Notes: generated by a model not told the origin, from the letters alone. DNA of 64,000 nt from Syngnathus acus (GCF_901709675.1 NC_051094.1:2212501-2276500); one strand, 5' to 3'. Counted from the first letter of the stretch, positions 12,481-24,529 are shown. A program made the numbers and translations.

Positions 12481-13151
12481 CCTACGTACCGGTGTGTGGG
12501 AGGGCTGGGCGAAACCCTGTCCGTCAGAAAGACGAAGATTCCGCTATTTACGGCTCGTATCGCTCCGAATTGCATGGTAAACGGGACATTTGACATTTAC
12601 TCTGATGGTTTTCCGCCGAGGCGTAGATTTCAAGCCAAGGCCAACGCAAATAGTAAAGTAGTGCATCATCTTGGAAATAAAAAAAAAATATATATTAGAA
12701 TAACTCCTGTAATGCTTCAAGTTCCAACTTGGAAACTGCGACGGAGCGCTTGCCAAGTTTCAGGCAAACAGGGCTTGTTGACAAGTCGGTTGAATTGTGA
12801 TCAAGGCACCTGCCACGTCGAAAACCTGAAACAGGCACCATTTGGCAGTTCACAAGGTCGCTTGTTATGTGCCGAGGAAAGAGCGCCTGTGCCAGATACT
12901 TCTTTCAATCATGTCACACACTGCTTGTAGAGAAGACTACCAAATATTTCACATTTGGCTCGGGATCAAAACCCACAAATCGAGAGGGGGGGGAAAAAAA
13001 CATGTCGATGTATTTATTAGTCACAAACACCACATAGAATGCATTATGAGTCGTCTGCACTCAGCTCAGTTAGCTACTTCTGAGTCTTCGCAGCCCGAGT
13101 CGTGTTATGTTTTCCTGGTTGCATCGGAATGAAAGTCGCTATTGCTTAACT

Positions 13152-13437
13152 CATCGGTGTCAAACACAAGGCCCGGGGGCCAGATACGGCCCACCACATC
13201 ATTTTATGTGACCCGCAAAGACAAATCGTGCATCAATTCCATGTGTCAATACTGAAAGTATAAGTTGTCTTTTCTCCAATATTTACGATCATCTTTTTAA
13301 AATATTTGATCAGTTTTTACTCGTCTCTGATTCCAAAATGAGTTATTTATCACTTTGTTGTGTAGCCTATACAGTAGAAGTATAATGGACCTCCGAAGGA
13401 AACAAAGGCTACGATAAAAATGAGTTTGACACCCGTG
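13152..13437 (-). mobile_element. Short non-autonomous hAT element, copy 1
   Basis: A 286-bp element bounded by 14-base terminal inverted repeats that match at 12 of 14 positions (left CATCGGTGTCAAAC, right end complementary CACGGGTGTCAAAC). It is flanked by imperfect 8-bp target duplications, GCTTAACT and GTTTAGCT (6 of 8). Subterminal sequence (GGCCCGGGGGCCAGATACGG and onward) matches the right end of the element at 23900 in reverse complement. An 8-bp duplication and CAG/CTG-like ends fit the hAT superfamily. There is no transposase inside, so movement would need a helper. It has diverged and is probably old. Confidence 0.8.
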
Positions 13438-13911
13438 GTTTAGCTCATTCAGACTTGGATTATTTCCAAACAGTGGTCGCTATATATTCTCTAACCATGG
13501 TGGGAGTGGGACTCCTTTTCAGCCCTGGAGTTTTTTTCGTTAATGTTTGAATGACTATACACAATTTTACATTCCACAAAAAAATGATGACCATAAAATA
13601 ATTCAGAATGATAATATTGAGTCATATTTCAAAGGTGATTGGGGAATTCTACTTTTGAGATGTCATCTTGACTGATATCATGCACCGAGCATGTTGCTAC
13701 CTGCGCAATCTGTGAACGGAATGTGATCACTAGTCATCGCTACCGTTGCTATCCAAACACGTGAAATACTTTTACGCCGGCACTTTTTAATTGGGCGAAA
13801 GAAAAAAAGATGACACACCATCCAGGGAGGATAGGAAGGAGAGCGAGAAAGAAAAAACAACAAGTGAGGATCCTGGAGGGAGGAACAACAGTTGCAGACG
13901 GTGCATTGTTA

Positions 13912-13929
13912 TTTTATTTATTTATTTTT
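13912..13929. repeat. (TTTA)n tract
   Basis: Three to four tandem TTTA units ending in a T run. Confidence 0.75.
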
Positions 13930-13969
13930 GTGTAGAAGCTTCCTCTCAGGTACGCTGAGTAGCGGCATG

Positions 13970-13998
13970 CAGCAGCAGCAGCAACAACAGCAGCAGCA
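13970..13998 (+). repeat. (CAG)n trinucleotide repeat, interrupted
   Basis: Four CAG units, two CAA-type units and three more CAG units. In frame it would encode glutamine, but no surrounding open frame of gene length supports coding. CAA interruptions usually stabilise such tracts. Confidence 0.9.
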
Positions 13999-14094
13999 TG
14001 TCTTTGGCTGACCTATTTAGATAATTGCACTCTTCATTACAAAAAAAAAAAAAACTCCATCTGCAAGAGAAATTACACCTCCCCAATGGTATCT

Positions 14095-14290
14095 AGGTAA
14101 CATAATCTCCCTCCGGCGGACTAATTGCGTGGCATGATAACCTCATCGGCTCGCCTTGTTTAATTTTTCATCTCTTTTCAAATAATTATGGATCAGTAGA
14201 GAGAAGTATTGATTTGATTCATTAACTGAGCCAAGGTTAACAATTACACAGACCCCCAATTACACGGTAAAGATCCACGGGTCCGATTGC
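14095..14290. promoter_or_regulatory. Candidate conserved non-coding element
   Basis: A non-repetitive block with closely spaced homeobox-like cores: GGACTAATTGCG near 14,118, CAAATAATTATGG near 14,179, CATTAACTGAG near 14,220, AACAATTACAC and CCAATTACACGG near 14,239-14,265. The two near-identical AATTACAC words 18 bases apart are notable. No open frame or transposon end explains it. Enhancer identity is inference. Confidence 0.35.
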
Positions 14291-16724
14291 CCACCGCGAT
14301 TGTTTTGTGTCTAATTTCAAAACATTCTTCCCCTTAAAGTGAGGATAAAAGACATCCAATAAATGTTTGCGCTTTGCCAGCTCATCATTTTGTGGTCATT
14401 AAATTCAATTTGATGACTATTAATGTAATGGTTTGTTTGTGCAGTAAGCGGGACTCTCTCATCCGAGGTTGAAGCTGCTTTGCGCTGCGTTGTGTTGACA
14501 AATTGCCAACCTTTCTCCAAATGTCTCACAATGGGAGCCGCATCTCCACCTTGCACTTTTGCTCAAACACCTCGTATGCTCCACTTGTGAACAAACAGGT
14601 TTTAGAAGATACAAGGCCTCGAGCGGGTGAACAGGCAGAGGCAACGGTTCAGCCTTTGACTACAAAGTCTTTTACCGTGCAAAAGAACAGTTGGAGGGCA
14701 TCTGTAAAATAAGGAGTAAAAAAATCAAATTCTGTTTTTTTTTTTTTATACACTATTTCGTATTTATTTTCCAATTATAAATCCACAAAATGCATTCAGA
14801 GGCAATACAAATTTTGAGCACAATTACACTAAACGCAACAACCTCTCTTGCCGAAAGCGCCAGACAAGAGTGATTAGAAACAGACGTGAGGACATTAAAA
14901 TGACTGTAACGTGTAAATGATTTCCTCCCATTAAGTTTCCCGCCGCCGCTCCGTCCGTAATCTTTTCTCTTATTTCCGCCACCTTACGTTTGAAAAGAGA
15001 GGAAGTTAGTCCTCGTCCGTCTCGAGATGAATTGCATTTCTCCTTCATTACTTTAAGGTTGGAAAAAATAATAAAGGCAGGAAACTATTAGAGAAATGTT
15101 CCTTACTTGCGCCGTGCACAAAGTGGTCGACACTCTTGTTACTACAGTTTCAGATGCTTAGAGGCAATTTCAAGTCTGCGCTATTACATTCATGTTTTTT
15201 TTCCCCCCCTCGTCAGACAATACGTGCAAATCCGAACCTCTCAATCTAAATGGTATGTGCCTGAAGCGTACTGTCTTTGTCTAATAATTGAATTTCAGTA
15301 GCACGACATGTACTTTTTGTTTGAGCAACAGCGGCATCATGTATCGTTGTGTTCAGCGCTACAACTTGACGATCTTTTTCTTCCTCAATCATGCATACAA
15401 GCCCGTGTCTGCAGGGTCGAGCTCTTATCCCATTTTTCCAACTAAATTGCTCAAATATTAGCTTCTTTTGATGTCTTTCCTCTCCTTCTTGGCTTTACCC
15501 AGAGTCCCTGTTCTTTCTGTCTATCCATTGATTTGACCCGTACTCTAAGTAGGAAGAAAAAGTACCGGTACTCTTGTTATATGACTGTTGCCAGGTAAAT
15601 TAGGTGGTGGGTAGCAGCTGTTATTAAAATAATTAACAAATTGATTAAGATTTAACAATTATAGATAAGTATTCAGTAAATAAATAACTCTTTTTTTCTG
15701 TCTGAGTTTGAAATGTTCGACTGACATCTAGTGCGCTTTGTGAGACGTTTATTGATAGCCCAAAACCAATCCTCCATTATTTTCCACTTGGAACGACTAG
15801 AGAAGTCATACGAGTATCAAAAAGTGCAAGAAAGAAATAGAACGAGAGTGTACTGTGTGCTCATGCGAAGCACCGATTTACGGTAAAAAGTCCCGGCTAA
15901 AATTGAAAGATGCTACTAGTCTGTATTTGACAATGAAAACCTCCTAGACAGACTCATAGTATACTTTCCACTGGGTACTTAAGATCCTGGGACCTTTAAG
16001 GGGCCCAGAAGGGAATATTGCCAAATATTGCTCCGTCATTGAGGCTCATGTTGCCTTTCAGCGTCCATTTGTGGGCAGGGAGAGAGCGTAGACAGGCCAG
16101 GCTGCTTTTATTTGCGTAAGGTTCCAACTCAGGTTGAGAAGGCCTGCCAAGGTTTCACAGGTAGTGGTAATGTTAGCCTTGCTTCTCGGGGTCTCAATAG
16201 TCTAATTTAGGAGGTTTAGACAGCGGGTCAGCGGCATTGGAGCATGTCGGTCCAATGGCTCCGACTTAGCTTGATCTCTATCTCAATCAGAGTCGAGCAG
16301 ACGGAAGGTCTTTCCTTTGGCCGCGTAGTTCTATAGAGCATAGAGCGGTGGAAGCCCCAGAGGGGTCGTTCTTCGTGTGTTTACATTGCAAAAGAAAACG
16401 TAAGTTTGAACATGTTTAAAATAAATGCTTAGGGACACGGTTCGGTGACGCTGGATGTTTGGAGTGTTAACAGGGCCCAGGGTACAACTTATGACGGAGA
16501 TTCAAGCTGACACGCTGGCAGAAGCCGGGTTGTTGAGGTGTACTCTTTGTACCCACCCTAATCCAAAAACCCCATCCAGATTTTCTGTTACTCAAACTTT
16601 ATTTTGTAGTACTAGTTATTGCTCTCTGATTGAAGCCTTGAAAATTATAGGTTGGTGCAAAATTGGGTACTTTAGCAAATCACTCCTGCCGGTACCTTAT
16701 TCTAATTTCATTGGTGTAGGGGAC

Positions 16725-16749
16725 AATAAAATAAAATAAAATAAAAAAA
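16725..16749 (+). repeat. (AAAAT)n tract, possible retroposon tail
   Basis: Four or five AATAA/AAAAT units ending in an A run. An A-rich pentamer tail of this kind can mark the 3' end of a SINE or LINE, but I recognise no body upstream. Confidence 0.6.
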
Positions 16750-16799
16750 CAATTGCGGATGAAACACACAGAAAGTAATTCCTGTTTTAAGTAAGAACC

Positions 16800-17075
16800 C
16801 AATTACACTGCAGCAGACCCAGAGAGACACTTGGATGGGGTTAATTTGAATAATGAGAGTAAATACTCTCCGCGGAACGCTCGGCAACAACCCTCTTTAT
16901 TGCCCACTTCATGGGTCTTAACGGCTGCGCGTTCGCTCATCTGTCGAGGTTTGGATTTTATCGCCAATGAATTTGATTACCTGAATTTGCTTATGCTTAC
17001 GTGGACTTTGTCGAGTTATTTGAAAGCGTATATTAATCATCAGTCTCTTGCCACGAATGGAGCTAGTTAGCCACT
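16800..17075. promoter_or_regulatory. Candidate conserved non-coding element
   Basis: A non-repetitive stretch with GGGGTTAATTTGAATAATGA, then a CpG-bearing middle and a run of AATTTGATTACC-like words. Frames crossing it are short and unrelated to known proteins. Its texture resembles conserved vertebrate enhancers, but no comparison was possible. Confidence 0.3.
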
Positions 17076-19335
17076 TCCATTTAAAATCATAAAACCTCAG
17101 CTAGAAGTAATCGTAGTTTTCAGCAGAGATGAAACCGCGCCAGACTATTTCTGTCTGTATTGTAAGCCTCAAGTTACTCATTGATCTGATTCTGAGCTCT
17201 TGTAGTTCAGAATCACTACGGTTATGTCCCTCCCAAGATCTGTAAAGATCAGTTGAGGTTACTCCCAGCACCCCTTCCAAAGCACCTCTAAATCATATCT
17301 ATGACATCTCTCCTTCATTGGGTTGCTGCCAGTTTACCTCATGGCAAAATCCCATCTGAGTTCTAGCCCACCTATCCCCCTCATGGCTCCCAATCCCAAC
17401 ACTGGGAAGCCTCTGGAAGGGTGTAGTTCAAGTTGTTTTCTCTCAGACATTTCTCAAATGCAGTGTTAACAGAATACCCTAAAGTCACATATTGGTTTTG
17501 GTTGAAAACAAGATGCTAAGAGCAAAACACCACAAAGCTTTTATGAAATATCGAGGAAGAAGTGCAACTGACTTTTAGTGATTTTACTGATAACGCAATT
17601 ATCGCAAACGCAAGCAAAGGCAGTTTGTCTGGCCGGCATCTCCGTTTTGTATTTTATTCAACATTTCGCAACCAATTATATCCACTTCCAGATTGGTACT
17701 TTTGGTTCAGCTCGTTTCCAAAACACGCAGTACTCTAAAGACGGTTTATCTAAACACCAATAGGACAACTGATTTTCATAAATATGGATTGAGTTCAAGT
17801 TAAAATAATTGTTAGTAATTTCACAGTTTTCATTGATTGCACTGGATCTTCTGTAAATATGAATAAAGGGAGAAATGTTCTCCCTCTAATTGGATATGTA
17901 GTTTAATTGTATTTCTGAATGCTCTTAGTACATCACTAACCCCGGGCTACGGCTATAAACAGAAGCGGCCACCGACTGTGTGTTGACGTTCACTCCACAC
18001 TTCAATTGGTCAGCAAGCTGGATCAGGAATGACATGGCATCATACGTTGAAAGTGAAATAAATATTAAAATGCCACTCGACCTCCTACCCCTCCTGGCAA
18101 CCACTTGGACTCCTGATTGGATATTATTTCATGTTTTGAAAGTACAAAACTCAAACAAAGGAAATTGAATGTATTGTGTTTTGCATTATACAAAATATGT
18201 TGTTTAGTGTCCACTGTTTTTTTTAAAAAGAAATTTAGCATTTTGCCAGAATGTCAGTTATCTATTGGCATTTCTAATTTAAGTTGCACTAAATGTACTT
18301 TTTTAAAAATTTGATGGGCATAGGAGGAATATATGATTATTGTATTAATATTGCTTCAAATCTCTTGATAATAAACCCAAAAGTGTGACTTTTGTAACAA
18401 TTGCAGTTATCTTAATATATGTGTATTTTTTATTTTTTAATCTTCCAAAGAGTTTAAATCTAGAGTTTGGAAACCCCCCTTTGAATGTTGCTCCGTCCAG
18501 CTGTGGCGTGAAACAGACGTGTTGAAACGCTTCCTGAAATGCACCAGACGTGTCGGGGTTTGACGTCAAATATCCTCATCCGGTTCATTTTTTAGTTGAT
18601 GAATTAGTAGGCACAAAGTGACAATAGAAGTATTGTGAAATGGTTTTACAATCGCAGTCTGAATCCTCCTTACATTTCACTTGTTTATTTGGTGCACTTC
18701 TTGTCTCACTTCCTCTTCCAGAAAGCAGCTGCAAAGTCTCGGGGTATTTTGCTCTCTTATCCTACCGCTCTGAATTTTGTGTAGTGGCACATGTGCGACC
18801 ATAAAACCCAGTGACCAATCGCCACTTCCTTAAATATAACCCAGACAGGGAATCAAGATATGAAATATGTAGCGTGTGGTTTCCCCAGAGTTTTAGGGAA
18901 TTTGTGCCGTCGGTTGTTGTGGCATCTAAGTGGAATCGTAACAAAATGTGAACATTGTGTTTGCTTTGTAAAAATGATGCCAGTTGTGTCTGTGTGTCTG
19001 TGCCCACATGTGCATGAAGATGACTGTGTGGCTGCTGCAGCGCGTGTATTCACGTGTAGTGACGAAACCGAGACGAGGGATGCCCTGCAGCTGCGACCTT
19101 TATCTGACGAGGCCCGAGTCGAGCTCTGATAGATTCCATCTACCTTGCCTTAACCTTATTTTGCCAAGATGCGGCACGTCAAACAGCCCCAGGACCAATG
19201 TAATCTGTCAGCCAACTTCAAAATGTTTTTTCATTTCATTCCCCGCATAACAACGGTGTTCAAATGTGCATCCAGTCGTGTTTCTTTCAGATTTCTATGG
19301 CCTTCAACATAGACATAGACACATTTTGAGACTTA
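17076..19335. other. Non-coding stretch, no gene recognised
   Basis: Unique sequence. 17,200-17,420 is pyrimidine-rich with no recognised repeat. 18,040-18,560 is AT-rich. No transposon termini seen. Confidence 0.5.
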
Positions 19336-19632
19336 CCTGTATTTTCCGCACTATAAGGCGCAACTAAGAACCTCCGATTTTCTCAAAGGCCGACAGTGCG
19401 CCTTATAATCAGGTGCGCCTTGTATATGGACCAATATTGAGCCACTACAGACGTGTCCAAAGTCCGGCCAAATGTATATATCTTATATATGGACAAAGTG
19501 TTAAAATGGGCCATTCATTGAAGGTGCGCCTTATAATCCGGTGCGCCTTATATATGGACAAAGTTTTAAAATGGGCCATTCATTGAAGGTGCGCTTTATA
19601 ATCCGGTGCGCCTTATAGTGCAGAAAATACGG
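19336..19632 (+). mobile_element. TA-flanked MITE (CCGTATTTTCC family), copy 1
   Basis: A 297-bp element between TA dinucleotides. The left end is CTGTATTTTCCGCACTATAA and the right end is its near inverse, finishing GAAAATACGG. TA target duplication and CAGT/CCGT-type ends point to the Tc1/mariner/pogo group. No transposase is present. Inside, a 65-bp unit is tandemly duplicated (19483-19547 and 19548-19612) relative to the copy at 35221, lengthening this copy. A segment near 19,453-19,472 (GTGTCCAAAGTCCGGCC) resembles another repeat family's end. Copies at 35221, 47483 and 50537 confirm the boundaries. Confidence 0.85.
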
Positions 19633-20444
19633 TAAATGTCGAAAATCGGCCAGGCTGATTACCTAAGACGATATCCGGCATTTTGTCAGGTTTTGATGTT
19701 CGGTCAGTTCTGGTCATAATGAGAAAAAGTCCCAAACGGATATTCCCGGTTATCTTTTTTAACCTGGTTTAGATTATTTTTGTTGCTTTCCACAAAACGA
19801 GTTGGCCCGCAAAAACCCGGAAGTCCACCTCCAGTCGGTTGTGACATTGCTTCCTGACACCCTTGTCTTTAGTCAGTACAGACGGACATGATCGCCTCGA
19901 GAAACATTTGTCCTTCGTCAAAGAGGAGGAGTTTGTCGCTTCTCGGGAAATTGTCCGTGGCTCCCGTTCAGCGGCTTCCAACCTCACTGAAAACACAGTC
20001 CTGTCCACAACAGATGTTTGTTTTGCATCAATTCGGTTTTGTTGCATTTGCAGTACAATAATAGAACACGCAGCAAAAACTCATGTCCACATTTACTCTA
20101 TTGCTGGAGACCGTTTTAGATGCATACAAAGGAAAGCAACACAAAAATATCTTCAAATCCGAAGCATAATGTTCAAATGAATTTATGTTAACTGACTCTT
20201 GCAAAAATGGAAGCTTTGTTTTTTGTGTTCATCAAATGAGCCGTCCCGAAAATGTTCTACAAAAGTCCCTCTGATTAAACCACGAGATTTTAAGCAATTT
20301 CAACCCAATTGTTTTACAATCAAAATATAAACAGAGGTATCGTTTTCAAATGTTTGCATATTTTTTTTTTTGCAACCTTTGCGTGATCTTAAACGGTTAA
20401 AAAGAACGACACAAAAGCGAGACAGAAGTAAAGGAAATATGGCA

Positions 20445-20850
20445 AAGAACATTACCACCAGCCGGGTCATTAATGAGCATCGCTCATGCTGTCATGGCAA
20501 CTATTATCGCCGTGATGTCGCTAATGGCATCAGAGACAGGGTCTGAGAAATATGTGAAAATTATTGTCAGATTCAATTAGGATCCTTTCATCGGAACTCA
20601 GCTGGTCCTCCCCGAGGCCCCTCATTGATTAGCTATCAAACTCAAAGAAGAATGGAAACGGTGTAACCCAGACACCCTGTTGTGAGAGTCATCGCCAGAG
20701 CTTGACACTCACTCATACAAGACGACTGACCCTAGCCAGCAACCTTAATCAGCATCATTGCTGACATATTTCTATTACTTGTAGTGCTAATGATCATCTG
20801 CGCACTATTCTTCTGACATTGCCTGGCAAACTAAGTCCTGCAGTGCACTG
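20445..20850. promoter_or_regulatory. Candidate conserved non-coding element
   Basis: A 400-base non-repetitive block. Notable words include GGGTCATTAATGAGC near 20,464, ATGGCAACTATTATCGCC near 20,493, GATTCAATTAGGATCC near 20,571, CATTGATTAGCTATC near 20,623 and GTAGTGCTAATGATC near 20,781. It has many homeobox cores, moderate GC and no simple repeats. It is among the more enhancer-like blocks in the window. No open frame fits an exon. Confidence 0.4.
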
Positions 20851-21829
20851 CATATTTCCAAATAAGAATTCAGGAGTTTACCTTTTTTTTATTTCGACGC
20901 AAACTCTCCTTTGAAGAAAATGAGGCACAGCTTAATGAGAACCATCTTGTCCTGGTTGGCAGGTAGACATGGAAGGAAACAAGTGAAAGGCAATGTGGAT
21001 GTTCAAAAGCAGCTCGCAGGAATAATGCGGATTGATGAGTCCCATTTGGTCAACATGTTTGTGCGCTTTGGAATGCGAGAGGCTGCGGCGGCCGACCACA
21101 TTAAGAAAGGCCGGCCGGGATGGCCGGATTCCTGCGGTCAGACAACGGCGGAGCTTATTGCCCCTGTATAAGAAGATTTAAAAGAAAGCCGCTGAAAACC
21201 TCCCTGGTGTTTGTTGGCCGGATTTCAGCAATAAAAGCACACGTGTGCCCAACTTCTCGAGGTATATATGGTCTTGTATTGCGATCTAAAATCTCATTAT
21301 GTTTCTCAAGCGGATCATTGTCCGCACATTTCCAATGAACGTATGTCAAAGGAGAATTGCTGGAACGGTTGCATATTTAGATTAATAACCCACCATGTCA
21401 AAATGAACCACAGAATACAGCGTAGCCAATGTCATCATGCCAAAAGCAACCTTTTAAGTTGCAAGATCTGCCCAGTCCCTTTGAATATCATATAACAACA
21501 GAAATAACAGGTTATCGTTTTCATGCCTTGAGGGATTACGTACAATTTTGTTTGACTTGTGCACTGTCACATCGTTGGTTATCACAGATCATTTGTCTTG
21601 ATGGAGTGGACTGTAAAATGCCAGACGAAAGCTTGGATCCACTTTCTTAGGCAGTTGAAGAAGTAAGAGCGTGTCCAAATTCGAACTCTTGATGCCCGTA
21701 TATTAACAGCGACCTTAAGTATTTGCAGACTTGGAAGAAATTATTTGAAAGAATTCAAAGGACTCAACAAAGCTATTGAAGAAACCAAAATGGCAAATGA
21801 GTCAAACTTTATTCAACTTGAATTTGTCA

Positions 21830-21915
21830 TCTATACATAAAACACATCTGATTATAAATTGATTTTTGAGAAATTCCAAGGATTTCAAGTGTGCCTTATG
21901 AACCAAAAAATACCG
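21830..21915 (+). mobile_element. Decayed right end of a CCGTATTTTCC-family MITE
   Basis: The stretch preserves, in order, a TATACATAAAA-type word, CTGATTATAA, TTTTTGAGAAATTCC, a GGATTTCAAGTGTGCCTTATG run and the terminus AAAAAATACCG before TA. The same order occurs at the right end of the element at 50537 (GGATTATA, GGTTTTTGAGAAAATTGGAGG, GTGCGCCTTATAG, end before TA). The left half is not recognisable. This is an older relic of the same family. Confidence 0.55.
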
Positions 21916-23845
21916 TACCTTGGAAACTCGTTTAGGAAGAATCGTAGATGATGCATCCAGTTCGCGCATCATTTCAATTCTAAGGGATCACTGACCTCGC
22001 TTGGAATTTGGGGTTTATTGTCTTTGGTAGGTTCATCCAGCCAAATTCTTATGTTGATTGTCCAGTTTGTCTGGGTGGTGCTCAGTGCAGCACAGGCTGT
22101 GGACACAGCGGTTATCTTGTGGCATAAATATCTTGACCAAGGTCAGGAGAAGACATTTAACTCAATGTTTAACTCTCAAGTCAAGTATTGTCAGGCAAGT
22201 GGATTTGGAAATCCTTCTGCACTTCAGGCAGATTTCTCCAAAATAGGTAATGTGCAATCCCGGTTGATTAAGAGTTGAATCAAATTTGAATAAATACAAT
22301 CAAAACGAAGTCATATAGTTAAAGTTAATGCTAAGTAGGGTTATGTAGTAACCACTCCGTGTTATGATCCAGTTGTGAAATTCTAGTCTGTGGCCTGGTG
22401 TTTTGGAAACTTTCAGACTTGATGGTGTTTGCTCTCAACCTATTAATAAGTTCTTCTTTGAATAACAGTGTGTGTCCAGAGCAGACAGCTAATGTCAGTG
22501 ACGAGAGGGAGACTGAGAGAGGAAAGTACCCTGGACCAGCGAGGCAGGCCGCATAACTATTATTATTTGTTGAGTGAGTATACTCGGTGCACTTGTTCAG
22601 GGAGACAGAGCCTCTTTTGGGTTGGGTGCTGCCACCACCATCTAGCCGGTTGTCACTCGCAACTCATTAAATGCTGCTAGGTCTCGGGCCCAACGTTTCA
22701 AACGGATGACACACTTGCACATTGTCAGTTCTTAGACACATTTAATTCCGTGCACTTGAGGTTTATGCAGTGGCTAGGAAAGCTTTCCTGGCTTGAGTTG
22801 AAGCCTTTGGTTATACCAGCTTTGTTTTCAAGATGATAGCCACTTGTTGGTCATAGAAATAAGAAGCTTACGGCTGGCAAAAGAAAAAAGTAGTGCTGCG
22901 AAGTCTGGTGTTTAATTTCAGATTCAATTGAAGTGTTTCAGAAGCAATTGGAAGCTTGTTTGTTCGATTGTCAAGTTGACTGGGTTGGGTTGTTGCGAAA
23001 CTACTGGTCGTGTCCTAGCCTATGATATGCAATGACATTGTTTCATATCTTATTCTTTACTTTGTTGTATCCTCCAAATAAATAATTTTGCAAACTTCAG
23101 CGTCTTCAACTTTGCCATGTTATCCCTTCATGGACTCAAAGGGTCTCAAAAGAAAAAATTCGAACCACCCAGGCTTACATTCCAGTAAGCTCCTACAAAC
23201 ACGGAGCCCCAGGACAGATGCGACCGTAAAAACATGGCTTGGTTATGCACAAGTCATGGTTGAAGAATTCCAACCATCACGATTGCTTACCCGGGTGCTT
23301 CCACATTCTAAGATGCACATTCCTGAAGTGGTCTGAGTCAGTGGTCCCGATGTGGTTTGGATCTGTTACTACCGCTTTGTGGGCATTTCAAAGCGAAAAG
23401 TTACGAAACTACAAGGCTGTTCATTTAACCATAGTTAAGCCAAAAAAACAAGTGACCAGAGACCAGAACAAGAATTAAGCATGTTTGATGATTGATTTCG
23501 GCTCGCTTATACTTCATCGGCTTGTTTGCACAGACGCTCGTAGCCATGTATGGCTGCGTACGTCTTTGTCCGTCACTTCTGCTCTTCGCACGCTAACAAT
23601 AGGTCACACCTGTCGCTCATTACTGCAGACACCAGACACCATGTACACACCGAGGGGGGCTCTGCGGCCGCTCCGAGAAATATGCATCCCGCTATAACCA
23701 AAACAATTTGATGAGCTCAAGTGGAATTACTGACACGAATTGACCCAAGTTCGTCATTTTGTTTGCGTTGAAGTTGTTTTTTGTTGTTTGGGTACCATGT
23801 CCACCGTAGCCAGATTCAATTATTTGCCATTTTTACATTTGTCGT

Positions 23846-23899
23846 CAGCCGGACTCGAACTTTGGCCCCTTTTACAGATGGATCACTGACACCCTATGA
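23846..23899 (-). repeat. tRNA-like B-box remnant, possible SINE fragment
   Basis: On the minus strand AGTTCGAGTCC at 23851-23861 matches the pol III B box GGTTCGANTCC at 10 of 11 bases. An A-box-like GTGTCAGTGAT lies about 30 bases upstream. The spacing is too short for a whole tRNA. It ends exactly where the hAT element at 23900 inserted. It could be a SINE head broken by the insertion, or chance. Confidence 0.25.
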
Positions 23900-24165
23900 C
23901 AGTGGTGTCAAACAAATGTTTTTCGCGGGCCGCATTGTAGTCATAGCTTCTTTCAGAGGGCCATTATGACTGTCAACCCAAATAAATGTATGAGCACCTC
24001 ATAATATATACAGTAAAAGCTACAAAACAAACTGACAAATAACTCAAGACAATTTGCAATTCTAGTAATGACACACGAATTTGATGCACAATTTGTCTTC
24101 GCGGGCCACATAAAATGATGTGGTGGGCCGTATCTGACCCCCGGGCCTTGGGTTTGACACCGGTG
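23900..24165 (+). mobile_element. Short non-autonomous hAT element, copy 2
   Basis: A 266-bp element with 14-base terminal inverted repeats (CAGTGGTGTCAAAC and the complement of GTTTGACACCGGTG, 12 of 14 matching). It is flanked by 8-bp near-duplicates CCCTATGA and CCCTACGC (6 of 8). The ends carry CGCGGGCC and GGCCGTATCTGACC words shared with the copy at 13152, which lies in the opposite orientation. No transposase inside. Superfamily is supported by duplication length and termini. Confidence 0.85.
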
Positions 24166-24173
24166 CCCTACGC

Positions 24174-24529
24174 TATATCAACAATCTGATCAAACTTCGT
24201 CCATGAAAGTTTTAAGTATGTAATTCAATGGAGTGTTCTCTTAGAATGAGAAACAAAACAAAAGTAAACGTCATAGCAGGTGACGGTTGGTTCTTCCAAC
24301 CAACTTTGATGGCACGCTAACAGCTGTTACACATAAGAAGAAAAGCGAACTGAGCTACCTCTTACAACTATATGCTGGATGCTTTCTTCCAAAAAATCTT
24401 GTATTCCTAATTTCTGGCAAGAGTAAAGACACATTTATGAACAGGCTGGCAATGTGAGTAGTCAACCAAAATCACAGAAGCATTAAAATATTGCTAGATT
24501 GTCTGTGAACATTTGCCAGCTTAGTGGCC
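24174..24529. other. Non-coding stretch, no gene recognised
   Basis: Unique AT-rich sequence between the hAT element and the next candidate regulatory block. Nothing recognised. Confidence 0.5.

Larger units (their letters stand above)
10916..13143. other. Non-coding stretch, no gene recognised
   Basis: Contains a CCCT tract, a G-run cluster, an A-rich tract at 11,506-11,530 and otherwise unique sequence. The longest frames (about 110-145 codons at 10,920-11,330, 12,079-12,411 and 12,496-12,930) have no domain or codon pattern I recognise, and they overlap frames on the other strand. Confidence 0.5.
13446..16799. other. Non-coding stretch, no gene recognised
   Basis: Unique sequence with TTTA repeats, a CAG tract, A and T runs and one candidate regulatory block. 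Around 15,960-16,350 a GC-richer segment lacks any exon or transposon signature that I recognise. Confidence 0.5.
19635..23845. other. Non-coding stretch between MITE and hAT element
   Basis: Unique sequence with one candidate regulatory block, a decayed MITE and T runs near 20,360. Frames of 60-105 codons in both directions have no recognised domain. Segments 22,440-22,700 and 23,080-23,340 are GC-richer and could be old repeats, but I cannot classify them. Confidence 0.5.

Noticed and set aside
13970-13998. CAG repeat as a polyglutamine-coding tract
   Set aside because: No open frame of gene length surrounds it.
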